Source: Actinomyces procaprae (GTDB lineage: Bacteria > Actinomycetota > Actinomycetes > Actinomycetales > Actinomycetaceae). Taken from it: DNA of 64,000 bases. The stretch covers positions 2,232,001-2,296,000 of the forward strand of contig NZ_CP039292.1 in NCBI RefSeq assembly GCF_004798665.1, read 5' to 3'. Shown one piece after another: positions 8,382-16,712 of the stretch. The position numbers were made by a program, and so were the translations under genes. Position 1 is the stretch's first letter. The number at the start of each line of letters is the position of its first letter. The notes below the pieces were generated by a model. It was given only the letters and a program-made list of their open reading frames with translations. It had not been told where the DNA came from and ran no database searches.

Positions 8382-10300
8382 CTCAGGACAACACATCCGC
8401 CGACACCGCCGTCGGCCCAGTCCCGCCGCGGGAACAGTCGACTCCGCTGCTGGTGCCGCTGCACGCGGCCATGACGGCGCCGTGGGCACTGGCCGAGCGC
8501 GCGCGAACCAACCCCCGCGGGGCCCTGATCGCACGCAAGTCCTCCGTTGGCGGGCGCTGGCGCGACATGTCCGCGCAGGCCTTCCGCGACCAGGTCCGCG
8601 AGGTCGCGGCCGGACTCGTCTCCCTGGGGCTGGAGCCCGGGGATGCGCTCGGCATCATGGCACATACCTGCTACGAGTGGACGCTGCTGGACTTCGCCGC
8701 CTGGGAGGCCGGACTCGTCGTCGTCCCCATCTATGAGACCTCCTCCGCCGAGCAGGCCCGCTGGATACTCACCGACGCCGCCGTGCGCCTGGTGGTCGTC
8801 GAGGACCAGCCCATGGAGACCATGCTGACGGCGCTCGCGGCGCAGGACCCGGCACTGGCGGAGCTGAGGGTGCTGAGCCTGGCCCGGGATGCCATCACCG
8901 AGCTGGTCACCGCGGGCAAGGATGTGCGCCCGACCGAGCTGGACACCCGCGCCACCGCGCTGACCAGCACCGACCTGGCCACTATCGTCTACACCTCGGG
9001 CACCACTGGCCGCCCCAAGGGCGCGGAGCTGACCCACGGCAACCTGATCCACCTGTGTGTGAACGCCTGCGCGCACGTGCCCGAGGTGCTGGAGGCGCCC
9101 GAGACGCGCACGCTGCTGTTCCTGCCGCTGGCGCATGTGCTGGGCAGGTTCGTGGAAGTCGCCATCGTGTGCTCCTCCGCGGGTGTGCTCGGCCACGCCC
9201 CCAACGTGAAGAACCTGGTCACCGACCTGGCCTCCTTCAGGCCGACCTTCGTGCCCGCGGTGCCGCGCGTGTTTGAGAAGATCTACAACGCCGCCGATGC
9301 GCGCGCCGCCGGCGCCAAGCAGAAGGTGTTCCGTCTGGCCGCCAAGACGGCGATCGCCTACTCCCGTGCGCTGGACACTCCTGCGGGGCCGAGCCGTGGC
9401 CTGCGCGCCCAGCGGGCGGCCTTCGACCGGCTGGTGTTCTCCACCCTGCGGGAGCTGCTCGGCGGGCGTGTCACGCATGTGATCTCCGGCGGCGGCCCAC
9501 TGGGTGAGCGCTTAGGGCACTTCTACCGCGGTGCCGGAGTGACCGTGTTGGAGGGGTATGGGCTCACGGAGACCTCAGCCCCCTGCACCGTGAACCTGCC
9601 GGCGGCCACCCGCATCGGTTCGGTGGGCCTGCCCCTGCCCGGCACCGCCATCCGCCTGGACGACGACGGCGAGGTACTGATCAGTGGCATCGGCACCTTC
9701 CGCGGCTACCACAACAACCCGGAGGCCACGGCGGAAGCCTTCGTCACCCCGGCCGACACCGCGCACGCACGTTCCGGTGAGCCGGAAACGGTATCCGCCG
9801 CAGGCACGCTGTGGCTGCGTAGCGGCGACATCGGCGCCCTGGACGCGGACGGCTTCCTGCACATCACCGGCCGCAAGAAGGAGCTGATCGTCACCGCCGG
9901 CGGAAAGAATGTGGCGCCCGCGGTGCTGGAGGACCGGCTGCGCGGCCACCCGCTGGTCAGCCAGGTACTGGTGGTCGGGGAGAACCGGCCGTGCATCGGC
10001 GCCCTGGTGACTCTGGACGCCGAGATGCTGCCGCTGTGGCTGTCCAGTCACGGCCTGCCGGACATGGACCCGATCGATGCTGCGAAGGATCCACGTGTGC
10101 GCGCCGCCCTGGAGCGGGCTGTTGCCCGCGCCAATGAGGCGGTCTCCCGGGCGGAGGCCATCCGCACCTTCACGGTGCTGCCGGGCGACTTCACTGAGGC
10201 CAACGGGCTGCTCACCCCGTCGCTGAAGGTACGCCGGGCGGAAGCCACCAGGCGCTTCGCCAAGGAGATCGACGAGCTCTATCTGCGAGCAAGCATATGA
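8378..10300 (+). CDS. Long-chain acyl-CoA synthetase (AMP-forming), paralogue 3
   Basis: 640-aa adenylate-forming ligase, third of the tandem set. YTSGTTGRPKG is at 205-215 and GYGLTETSAP and LLTPSLKVRR are present. It differs from its sisters by an insertion of roughly 20 residues, rich in Ala, Thr and Glu, just before the hinge motif, and the hinge reads LRSGDIG rather than FRTGDIG. The GTG start overlaps the stop codon of paralogue 2 by four bases, indicating translational coupling. Downstream lies a 2-kb region without genes. The insertion next to the domain hinge suggests a property different from its neighbours, but this is inference. Confidence 0.9.
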   Translation: MTQDNTSADTAVGPVPPREQSTPLLVPLHAAMTAPWALAERARTNPRGALIARKSSVGGRWRDMSAQAFRDQVREVAAGLVSLGLEPGDALGIMAHTCYEWTLLDFAAWEAGLVVVPIYETSSAEQARWILTDAAVRLVVVEDQPMETMLTALAAQDPALAELRVLSLARDAITELVTAGKDVRPTELDTRATALTSTDLATIVYTSGTTGRPKGAELTHGNLIHLCVNACAHVPEVLEAPETRTLLFLPLAHVLGRFVEVAIVCSSAGVLGHAPNVKNLVTDLASFRPTFVPAVPRVFEKIYNAADARAAGAKQKVFRLAAKTAIAYSRALDTPAGPSRGLRAQRAAFDRLVFSTLRELLGGRVTHVISGGGPLGERLGHFYRGAGVTVLEGYGLTETSAPCTVNLPAATRIGSVGLPLPGTAIRLDDDGEVLISGIGTFRGYHNNPEATAEAFVTPADTAHARSGEPETVSAAGTLWLRSGDIGALDADGFLHITGRKKELIVTAGGKNVAPAVLEDRLRGHPLVSQVLVVGENRPCIGALVTLDAEMLPLWLSSHGLPDMDPIDAAKDPRVRAALERAVARANEAVSRAEAIRTFTVLPGDFTEANGLLTPSLKVRRAEATRRFAKEIDELYLRASI

Positions 10301-10712
10301 GGTGATTGCACCTATGCCGCCCTACCGGCCCGATGCGGACCAGTCTGCTGCGGCGTCAACGCTGACGCCTCCTGTCCGAGCGCGCGGCGATCGCCGCGCG
10401 TCGTCCTGATCTCCACGTGCTTCTGGCGGCGAGGCTGGCCGCCTCTCCCGAGCCGCTGACATGGCTCGCAGTACAACGGATTCGGCGGTCCAGTCCACTC
10501 GGACCAGCGGGGAGTACCTGGCTTCCAGCCGTATCCGTACCCGCTCTCGCCAGCTCGGCCTGCACCAATCGACCACCGCCAGACGATCGCCAATTCCACG
10601 ACGTTCTCAGGCAGTGTGTGGATGAGGCCGAGCCGCTTTCGCGGGCACCTGAGATCGGTCTCATCGTAGGCTTGGCGTATGCCGTGCCTCGCGCTGGGCA
10701 GCATCACGGCTC
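10301..10712. other. Gene-free stretch after the acyl-CoA ligase cluster
   Basis: About 400 bp with no convincing gene. Short minus-strand open frames exist (for example one ending at 10322 with an RIRLEARYSPLVRVDW segment), but protein-like runs switch between frames and none has a clear ribosome-binding site. A decayed minus-strand gene is possible but unproven. Confidence 0.4.
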
Positions 10713-11072
10713 TTCGTGTTTGTGGGTGTGGTGGCTCGGGCTCGCGGGTGGTCGTGTTCGGCGCGGACGGGTCCGACTTGGTGGTCGTGTTCGGGACTGG
10801 GAGGTCGTGCTCGGGCGTGCGGGAAGCGAGGTCGTGGGTCCTGCGCGGACGTTCTGAGACTGACGACGACATCACCGGCGGCGGGGATGTCCTCGGGGCG
10901 GTGTCACGGGCGTGGAGCAAGTGGGATCGAGGCCAGGGCACGGTCGTTGGGTACGCCCCTTCGGCCTCTACTACGCCCCTTCGGCGTTTACTACGCCCCA
11001 TCGGCCTCCGCTACGCCCCTTCGGCCTCCGCTGAAGGGCCCAGAACCCTTCAGCAGACACCCAACCGGCGTA
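10713..11072 (+). repeat. Iteron-hairpin element C
   Basis: Starts with the terminal motif TTCGTGTTTGTGGGTGTGG, followed by a G-rich module with repeats of GGTCGTGTTCGG. Four contiguous 20-bp units run 10952-11031 (first unit TACGCCCCTTCGGCCTCTAC) and fit the consensus closely. They lead into a perfect hairpin, CTGAAGGG (11031-11038) with CCCTTCAG (11046-11053), and then an inverted unit at 11053-11072. The right end is not recognised; another left-end-like motif begins near 11082, suggesting a truncated or fused copy. Element D, 0.8 kb downstream, repeats the same order in the same direction. Confidence 0.8.
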
Positions 11073-11348
11073 GTAAACAGGCGCTTCCGGTTTGGGTTGT
11101 GGCGTTCAGCCGGGGCTGTGGTGCGGGGGTGGTGGTCGGGGCGATGCTGGCGTGCTCGGGTCAGTGCGACATCGTCGGACCGCCGAAGACGCTCTCCCGG
11201 AAGGCACCCTCGAGGGCCGGGGCATGTCCTCTAGCAACCCCGCCAGGCCATCCGGACCGGCTCGTCGTGCTCGTGGATGTGGCCGCCGACGCGTCGCCGG
11301 GTGAGGAAACCGGTGCGCCTGCCGGCTCACCACGGCGACCGCCGCCCA

Positions 11349-11475
11349 GCTGTCACTGATTGCACCACTTTACCCGCCCGGATACGAGCCACCTAGCACA
11401 AATCGTTGAAATCATGCGGTTCTGTTGACCGGGTTCCCGGCGCGTCCCGGCGAAAGTGGTGCAATCTGTGACAGC
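11349..11475. repeat. 127-bp MITE-like inverted-repeat element
   Basis: Two 23-nt arms at 11349-11371 and 11453-11475 are reverse complements except for one central base. Their shared part contains GATTGCACCACTTT on the left and AAAGTGGTGCAATC on the right. The 81 bp between them has no coding potential and is less GC-rich than its surroundings. Size and long perfect-ended arms suit a miniature inverted-repeat transposable element, although no obvious target-site duplication flanks it. An operator or attenuator pair is the alternative. It sits between elements C and D. Confidence 0.6.
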
Positions 11476-11508
11476 AGTGAACACCATCGGATGCTCACCG
11501 GCGCTACG

Positions 11509-11969
11509 CGTTTGCGGGCGTGGCGGTACGGACCCGCGGGTGGTCGCGCTCGGGTGTACGAGGTCGTGCCCGGGCGCGCTGTTCAGCGTGCACCGGCCCG
11601 GCTAGGTGGTCGCGCCCGGGCGCGCGGGATCGTGCTCGAGCGTCCGGGCGAGGTCGGCGTGGGGCACGTGCGGAGTTCTGGGGCCGACGAGGACATGTGG
11701 CCGGCGAGGGGGTGTCCCCGGGGCGGCGTCACGGGCGTCGAGCGAGTGCGGTCAAGACCAGCGCGCGGTCATCGGGCACGCCCCTTAGGCGTCTACCACA
11801 CCCCTTCGGCCTCTGCCACGCCAGTTAGACCTCCACTGAAAGGCCCAGATCCCTTCAGCAGGCACCAAACCCGAGTAGTAAACCCCGAACCGGCGCAACA
11901 GACCACGCCAGCGCAAACCACGCCGACGAACCACCCCCCCCGGCTCCACCCACACCCCCAAACACGAAG
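11509..11969 (+). repeat. Iteron-hairpin element D
   Basis: Direct, diverged copy of element C's arrangement. Left end CGTTTGCGGGCGTGGCGG (11509-11526), G-rich module, three 20-bp units at 11777-11836, then the hairpin CTGAAAGG (11836-11843) with CCCTTCAG (11851-11858), two inverted units at 11858-11877 and 11878-11897, and the right end at 11946-11969 (CCACCCACACCCCC...ACGAAG). The hairpin has one mismatch compared with C. Its right end and the end of the inverted element B form a further inverted repeat across 11946-12026 with arms of about 22 nt. Confidence 0.75.
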
Positions 11970-12004
11970 CGCCAGCATCACGCGAGCAACTAGATGTGCG
12001 GCTA

Positions 12005-12150
12005 TTCGTGTTTGAGGGTGTGGTGGTGGGGCGGGGTGTGTCTGCTGCACCGGTTGGACGTTAACAACGCTACTTAACGGTCTGCTGTACGCCTCTGGGC
12101 CCTTCAGCAGACGGTTAACAGGCGTTGTTAACCCCGAAGTGGCGTTGCAG
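12005..12150 (-). repeat. Iteron-hairpin element B (inverse copy of A)
   Basis: Positions 12038-12150 match 4108-4220 in reverse complement with six mismatches and no gaps, including both 28-nt palindrome arms (12060-12087 and 12105-12132). The terminal motif at 12005-12026 (TTCGTGTTTGAGGGTGTGG...) marks one end. The element lies between element D and the 3' end of the chorismate mutase gene, so elements A and B flank the three acyl-CoA ligases as inverted repeats about 8 kb apart. Confidence 0.8.
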
Positions 12151-12327
12151 ATGAACCCGCTTCCAGACGCCGGGACCGCCGACAGACAAGTGCGGCGCGG
12201 TGTACCGGCGGGCTCACCAGGTCCCTCACCCCGCAACACCCGAGCCAACACGCCCACATGCACGAAGAGCCGGTTAACTAGGAGCCGGAAAGTGTTCAGC
12301 CGCCAGTTCTCATGGAGTCCAGCGGCC

Positions 12328-12642
12328 TCAGGCGTCCGCCGATGCCCCGTCCCGGATGGCCTCGTGGTGGCGGATCACCTCGGCCACGATGAAGGCGAAG
12401 AACTTCTCCGCGAACACCGGGTCCAGGCCCGCATCCTCCGCAAGCGCACGCAAGCGGGCCACCTGCTGGCTCTCACGGACCGGGTCCGACGGCGGCAGGC
12501 TCAGGTCGGCCTTGAGCCGACCCACCTGCCGGGTGCAGCGGAAGCGCTCCGCCAACAGGTGGATCAGGGCTGCGTCGAGGTTGTCAATGGTGGCCCGGTA
12601 AGCCGCCAGCTGCGGCGGTACCTGCGCTTCGGAATCGCTCAT
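12328..12642 (-). CDS. Chorismate mutase, AroQ class
   Basis: 104-aa single-domain chorismate mutase, converting chorismate to prephenate in Phe/Tyr synthesis. It has the all-helical AroQ pattern: [20 protein letters not shown] for helix 1, the conserved RLKAD and [11 protein letters not shown] basic/acidic region for the active site, and a final helix ending [11 protein letters not shown]. The length fits monofunctional actinobacterial enzymes. Its ATG overlaps the clpX stop codon (ATGA), so it is probably co-transcribed with and translationally coupled to clpX. No signal peptide is present, so a cytoplasmic form is expected. Confidence 0.88.
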   Translation of the reverse strand: MSDSEAQVPPQLAAYRATIDNLDAALIHLLAERFRCTRQVGRLKADLSLPPSDPVRESQQVARLRALAEDAGLDPVFAEKFFAFIVAEVIRHHEAIRDGASADA

Positions 12643-13931
12643 GCGCTGCGGGTCCTGCCCTTGGACGTGGCCGATAGGGTGCCGCTGCCGTGCTCGTAGC
12701 GGGGAGCGCCGGTGCCGCGCACGGCATCGGCGTCGACGACCACGCGGCCGACCTCCGGCATCGACGGCACCTCGAACATGGCCTGCCCGAGCACCTCCTC
12801 CACGATGCTAGTCAACCCTCGCGCCCCGGTCTTGCGCTCCAGTGCGAGGGATGCGATCGCCTGGATCGCCTCATCGGTCAGCTCCAGCTCCACACCGTCA
12901 AGGCTGAACAGGTACTTGTACTGCGAAACCAGAGCGTTCTTGGGCTCGGTCATGACGCGTACCAGCTCCGGCACGCCCAAGTCGTGGACGGCGGCGATCA
13001 CCGGCAGTCGACCGATGAACTCAGGAATGAGGCCGAACTTGTGCAGGTCCTCCGGGCGCACCGGCGTGGAGAAGACGTCCTCACTGTGATCCTTGGCCAG
13101 GGTGGCGCCGAAGCCGACGAGCTGCGCGCCGGCCTCGCGGCGGCGGCGCTGGCGGACGATCTCCTCAATACCGGAGAAGGCGCCGGCGGCAATGAACAGG
13201 ATGTTCGTGGTGTCGATCTCCAGGAACTCCTGGTGGGGGTGCTTGCGTCCGCCACCCGGCGGCACCGACGCGGTAGTGCCCTCGATGATCTTCAGCAGCG
13301 CCTGCTGCACGCCCTCCCCGGAGACATCGCGGGTGATCGACGGGTTCTCCGCCTTGCGGCCGATCTTGTCGATCTCGTCGATGTAGATGATGCCCTTCTC
13401 GGCGCGCTTGACGTCACCATCGGCGGCCTGGATCAGCTTGAGCAGGATGTTCTCCACGTCCTCGCCCACGTACCCGGCCTCCGTCAGGGCGGTCGCGTCG
13501 ACGATGGCGAAGGGCACATCCAGCAGGCGTGCCAGCGTGCGCGCCAAGTGGGTCTTGCCGGTGCCGGTGGGGCCCAGCAGCAGGATGTTGGACTTGCCCA
13601 GCTCCAGTCCGTCCCCCTCGGCGACGGCGCGCTCGCGCATCTGGACGCGCTTGTAGTGGTTGTAGACCGCCACGCTCATGGCGCGCTTGGCTTCCTCCTG
13701 GCCGATGACGTACTGGTTGAGGAAGTCGAAGATCTCCTGCGGCTTGGGCAGTTCGAGGGGAACGCCGGAGCTGGACGCTCCCAGCTCCTCGTCAATGATC
13801 TCGTTACACAGCTCGATGCACTCGTCGCAGATGTAGACACCCGGTCCGGCAATGAGCTTCTTGACCTGCTTCTGGCTCTTGCCACAGAAAGAGCACTTGA
13901 GAAGGTCGACGCTCTCAGCGCTGCGTGCCAC
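12639..13931 (-). CDS. clpX: ATP-dependent Clp protease ATP-binding subunit ClpX
   Basis: 430-aa AAA+ unfoldase that feeds tagged substrates to ClpP. The N-terminal zinc-binding domain has its four cysteines at 13, 16, 35 and 38; Walker A GPTGTGKT is at 120-127; [10 protein letters not shown] (Walker B) and the pore region GYVGEDVE follow, and [17 protein letters not shown] and RKTGARGL blocks are conserved. The GTG at 13931 was chosen because GGGAGGGAATCC precedes it and the product starts at the conserved [15 protein letters not shown]; an ATG 45 bp upstream would add an unusual Arg-rich leader. No clpP is visible upstream, which differs from the common clpP-clpX order. Confidence 0.96.
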   Translation of the reverse strand: MARSAESVDLLKCSFCGKSQKQVKKLIAGPGVYICDECIELCNEIIDEELGASSSGVPLELPKPQEIFDFLNQYVIGQEEAKRAMSVAVYNHYKRVQMRERAVAEGDGLELGKSNILLLGPTGTGKTHLARTLARLLDVPFAIVDATALTEAGYVGEDVENILLKLIQAADGDVKRAEKGIIYIDEIDKIGRKAENPSITRDVSGEGVQQALLKIIEGTTASVPPGGGRKHPHQEFLEIDTTNILFIAAGAFSGIEEIVRQRRRREAGAQLVGFGATLAKDHSEDVFSTPVRPEDLHKFGLIPEFIGRLPVIAAVHDLGVPELVRVMTEPKNALVSQYKYLFSLDGVELELTDEAIQAIASLALERKTGARGLTSIVEEVLGQAMFEVPSMPEVGRVVVDADAVRGTGAPRYEHGSGTLSATSKGRTRSA

Positions 13932-14094
13932 CTGGATTCCCTCCCGTTTTCGGGTGTGCCCGTAGGCTACGGGCACCGCCCCAGCCTACGGGGCGCAGGC
14001 CGCCACGGCTACAGTCAGACGGCCGGTGTGTTGACACCAATCCTGTCCGGCTCATCGCGCTCGGGCAGGCTACGTCCGTGGGCGGTCAGGGTGA

Positions 14095-15063
14095 TCAAAC
14101 CAGCGTGATACGGCCCACGAGGTCGACCGGACCCGTCAGCACCGCCATGGCGTCATCCACCAGCGGAGCCGCCCCAACGTGCACACCTACCTCGCCACCG
14201 GGGATTTCCAGCAGGTAGTCGGTGAGAGCCCCCTCCCCGGTCCACTCATGCAGGGCTGCCGCCGCCGCGCAGTAGGCCTCGGCCCCGCCGGCCGGCCCCG
14301 CACCCGACGTCAGCACCCGCACGCGGGCGAGCCCCACGCGGTCGCCGGTGCCGGGGTCGGTCCGCTCCCCCATGGGAACTACCAGCTCCAGGCTGGGCGC
14401 CGCGTCCGGCTCGGGGTCGTAGTCGACCTGGCCCCCGGCAGCCGTCGCGCCCGCCCCTGCGGCATCGAGCTCGGCCTCCTCCCCCAGGGCGACGACGACG
14501 TGCCGACCGCACAGGTCCAGGCTCAGTGCCGCTCTCTCCCCGTCCAACCCGGGTATGCGTACCACGGTGTCCCAGCCCTCGTCGTCAGGGACGGCGGCCG
14601 GATCGGCCACAGCAGCGGGGTGCGCGGGCCCGGCGTCGACCGCCCACTGCCCGCCCAGGCGAGTGACAGTCCTGGCGCCGCCACGGGTGCCAATGGTGAT
14701 CGCGGCGCCGTCGTCCAGCGGCACGAGTCCCTCGGAGTCCAGGACGGCGGCCAGCATGCGGCAGGCGTCGCCGAAGGGGAGGTGCGGGCCGACCGCCGGG
14801 GTGCCGTCCGCCAGGTAGTAGTCCAGGAACCACTCGGCCTCGGGGACGGCGGCCCGGAATGCCTCGGCGCCGGACAGGGCGTTGATGCGCACCACCCGCA
14901 CCAGCCCGTCGGCCCCCAGCCCGGCGCGGCGATCACAGACGGCTACGACGTCGGCGGCGGTGACAGCGACCTCCTGCTCGGGGTCGATGAGCAGGAGAAG
15001 GTCGGTGCCGGCGGCGTGGCCCTTAATGAGCGCACGTCCGGACAGGCCGGGGGCAATGGTCAT
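14095..15063 (-). CDS. dapF: DapF-like protein lacking both catalytic cysteines
   Basis: 322-aa homologue of diaminopimelate epimerase, recognisable from KGHAAGTDLLLL, VCDRRAGLGADGLVRVVR and EWFLDYYLADGT in the positions of the DapF N-terminal blocks, and from its place directly downstream of miaA. DapF normally uses two cysteines. Here the NADGS..EMCGNG region reads LADGTPAVGPHLP, and the second motif (ERG.GET..CGTG) reads TSGAGPAGGAEAYC, so both catalytic positions and the substrate-contacting Asn are replaced. The frame is intact and well conserved in composition, so this is not a simple pseudogene. Epimerase activity is unlikely; a new role or a decaying gene is inferred. It starts 9 bp after the miaA stop. 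Confidence 0.75.
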   Translation of the reverse strand: MTIAPGLSGRALIKGHAAGTDLLLLIDPEQEVAVTAADVVAVCDRRAGLGADGLVRVVRINALSGAEAFRAAVPEAEWFLDYYLADGTPAVGPHLPFGDACRMLAAVLDSEGLVPLDDGAAITIGTRGGARTVTRLGGQWAVDAGPAHPAAVADPAAVPDDEGWDTVVRIPGLDGERAALSLDLCGRHVVVALGEEAELDAAGAGATAAGGQVDYDPEPDAAPSLELVVPMGERTDPGTGDRVGLARVRVLTSGAGPAGGAEAYCAAAAALHEWTGEGALTDYLLEIPGGEVGVHVGAAPLVDDAMAVLTGPVDLVGRITLV

Positions 15064-15072
15064 GGGGCCACC

Positions 15073-16056
15073 CTATTGCCTGTCGGGGGATGTCACGGCA
15101 CTGTCCGCGTCCCGCACGATCCGGGCTGCCTGCTCAACGACGCGCCGGCGCTCCCCGCACGCCCAGGTGCCGTCGGTGGCGGCGACGTCGAGCCAGTGGA
15201 CGCGTGGATCGCGTCGGAACCACTTCAGCTGCCGGGAGGCGAGCTTGCGGGTGGCGGCAGCGGTGTCGGCCACCGCCTCCGGGACACTCATGCGGCCGTC
15301 CAGTACGCCGATGGCCTGGGCGTATCCGATGGCGCGCGGGGCGGTCGGCCCCTCCCGCAGGCCGTCGGCGAGCAGCGCCTCGGTCTCCTCCAGCAGCCCG
15401 GAGGCGAACATGGCCTTGGCCCGGTCCTCGATGCGGGCGTTCAGGACGGCACGGTCCCAGCGCAGCGCCAGGTGCACGGTGGGGGCGAGGTCGGCGTACC
15501 GGGGCAGGGATGCGGAGAACGGAGCACCGGTGAGCTGAATCACTTCCAGTGCGCGTACGACGCGTCGCGTATTGGCCGCGTCGATGCGTGCGGCGGAGAC
15601 GGGATCAGCACGCCGCAGCTCCTCCCAGAGGGCGGCGGCGCCCTCACGGCGGGCACGCTCCTCCAGGGCGGCTCGCACAGCCGGGTCGGTGCCGGGAAAG
15701 TCGAGGGCGTCGGTCACGGCGCGCACGTACAGACCGGAGCCGCCCACGATGACGGGCCGGTTGCCGCGGGCGGTGATGGCACGCAGGTCGGCGCGGGCAT
15801 GGGCCTGGTAGGCGGCGACGTTCGCCTCCTGGACGACGTCGAGCACGTCGAGCTGGTGGTGGGGGTAGCCCCGTCGCTCCGCAACGCTCATCTTGGCGGT
15901 GCCGACGTCCATGCCGCGGTACAGCTGAAACGCGTCGGCGTTCACCATCTCTGCGCGGCCGCCCAGGGCGTCGGCCAGGTCGAGTGCGAGCGCGGACTTG
16001 CCGGTGGCGGTGGGACCAACCACCGCCACCTGCACCGGTGGGACCTGGGCGTTCAC
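15073..16056 (-). CDS. miaA: tRNA dimethylallyltransferase MiaA
   Basis: 327-aa enzyme that transfers the dimethylallyl group to N6 of A37 in tRNAs reading UNN codons, the step before MiaB. Walker A GPTATGKS is at 14-21; the substrate-binding region VNADAFQLYRGMDVGTAK and the GGSGLYVRAV block are typical. The ATG overlaps the stop of the upstream YbjN-family gene (ATGA). It is followed closely by the dapF-like gene, the usual actinobacterial neighbourhood. miaB is present in this window but about 12 kb away, not in the same operon. Confidence 0.95.
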   Translation of the reverse strand: MNAQVPPVQVAVVGPTATGKSALALDLADALGGRAEMVNADAFQLYRGMDVGTAKMSVAERRGYPHHQLDVLDVVQEANVAAYQAHARADLRAITARGNRPVIVGGSGLYVRAVTDALDFPGTDPAVRAALEERARREGAAALWEELRRADPVSAARIDAANTRRVVRALEVIQLTGAPFSASLPRYADLAPTVHLALRWDRAVLNARIEDRAKAMFASGLLEETEALLADGLREGPTAPRAIGYAQAIGVLDGRMSVPEAVADTAAATRKLASRQLKWFRRDPRVHWLDVAATDGTWACGERRRVVEQAARIVRDADSAVTSPDRQ

Positions 16057-16712
16057 AGCTCTGGCAACAGGGGTCGGACCTGCCCGAGAGCCTGGGTGCA
16101 GGAGGACAGGGCGGCATCCAGGTGCAGTCGCAGCTGGGAGTCGGTGACGCCTGGCGCCATTCCCACCATGTAGGTGGCACGTACCAGCGGGCCCGCGGGC
16201 GTGTCCACCAGGGCGACCGTCGGGAAGTACTTGTCTCGGTTCCAGTCGTTGACGGAGGCGGCGAGCTCGTCACGGTCCCCCTCCGCGGCAGGCTTGTCCC
16301 AGTCGCCGGAGACCAGCAGCCAGTCGTCGTGGCCCTCGGGGATCTCGATGACGAATGGGAAGCCGTCCCAGGTGCCCAGCAGGCAGACGTGCTCGTCCTC
16401 GCGGTGGCGGCGCACCCCGTAGCCCATGGGGCCGGTGAGCGTCGCCTCTATGCGCTCCAGCGTCAGCGGCGCCGTCTCCTCCCCACCGGAGTGCGCCAGT
16501 GCGGCGGGCCCGTCGGGCGCAGTCGGCTCGGAGGGCGGGCGCTCAGGGTAGTCGATGTCGAAGTCGGACAGGTCCACCGGCCGTGGCCGCCGCAGCCGGC
16601 GCCCCGCTCCCCGGGGGCCCTGCCGCCCCTCCACCGGGACGTGCTGGTCCCAGGACTTGGCGAACAGCCGCGCGATGAAGTCCGTCCATCGCCGACCCGG
16701 GCGGCGGCTCAT
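16053..16712 (-). CDS. YbjN-domain protein, 219 aa
   Basis: YbjN/sensory-transduction-like fold protein of unknown function. The domain occupies about residues 75-215 (LTLERIEATLTGPMGYGVRR through LHLDAALSSCTQAL). An Arg/Pro-rich N-terminal leader of about 50 residues (MSRRPGRRWTDFIARLFAKSWD) precedes it. The start at 16712 gives an ATGA overlap with the second YbjN gene upstream; the frame remains open upstream but without a better start. Its stop overlaps the miaA start in the same way, so three genes form a tightly coupled unit. It is probably cytoplasmic. Confidence 0.8.
   Translation of the reverse strand: MSRRPGRRWTDFIARLFAKSWDQHVPVEGRQGPRGAGRRLRRPRPVDLSDFDIDYPERPPSEPTAPDGPAALAHSGGEETAPLTLERIEATLTGPMGYGVRRHREDEHVCLLGTWDGFPFVIEIPEGHDDWLLVSGDWDKPAAEGDRDELAASVNDWNRDKYFPTVALVDTPAGPLVRATYMVGMAPGVTDSQLRLHLDAALSSCTQALGQVRPLLPEL

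Noticed and set aside
10312..11001. Minus-strand gene downstream of the third acyl-CoA ligase
   Set aside because: Protein-like segments shift between frames, there is no ribosome-binding site, and the frame runs into repeat element C; at best a decayed gene.
10952..11031. CRISPR array
   Set aside because: Units are contiguous 20-bp repeats without spacers, run into a hairpin, and no cas genes are present.
11425..12015. Plus-strand protein gene across element D
   Set aside because: The frame consists of repeat sequence and has strongly biased Arg/Gly/Pro content; no homologous family is recognised.
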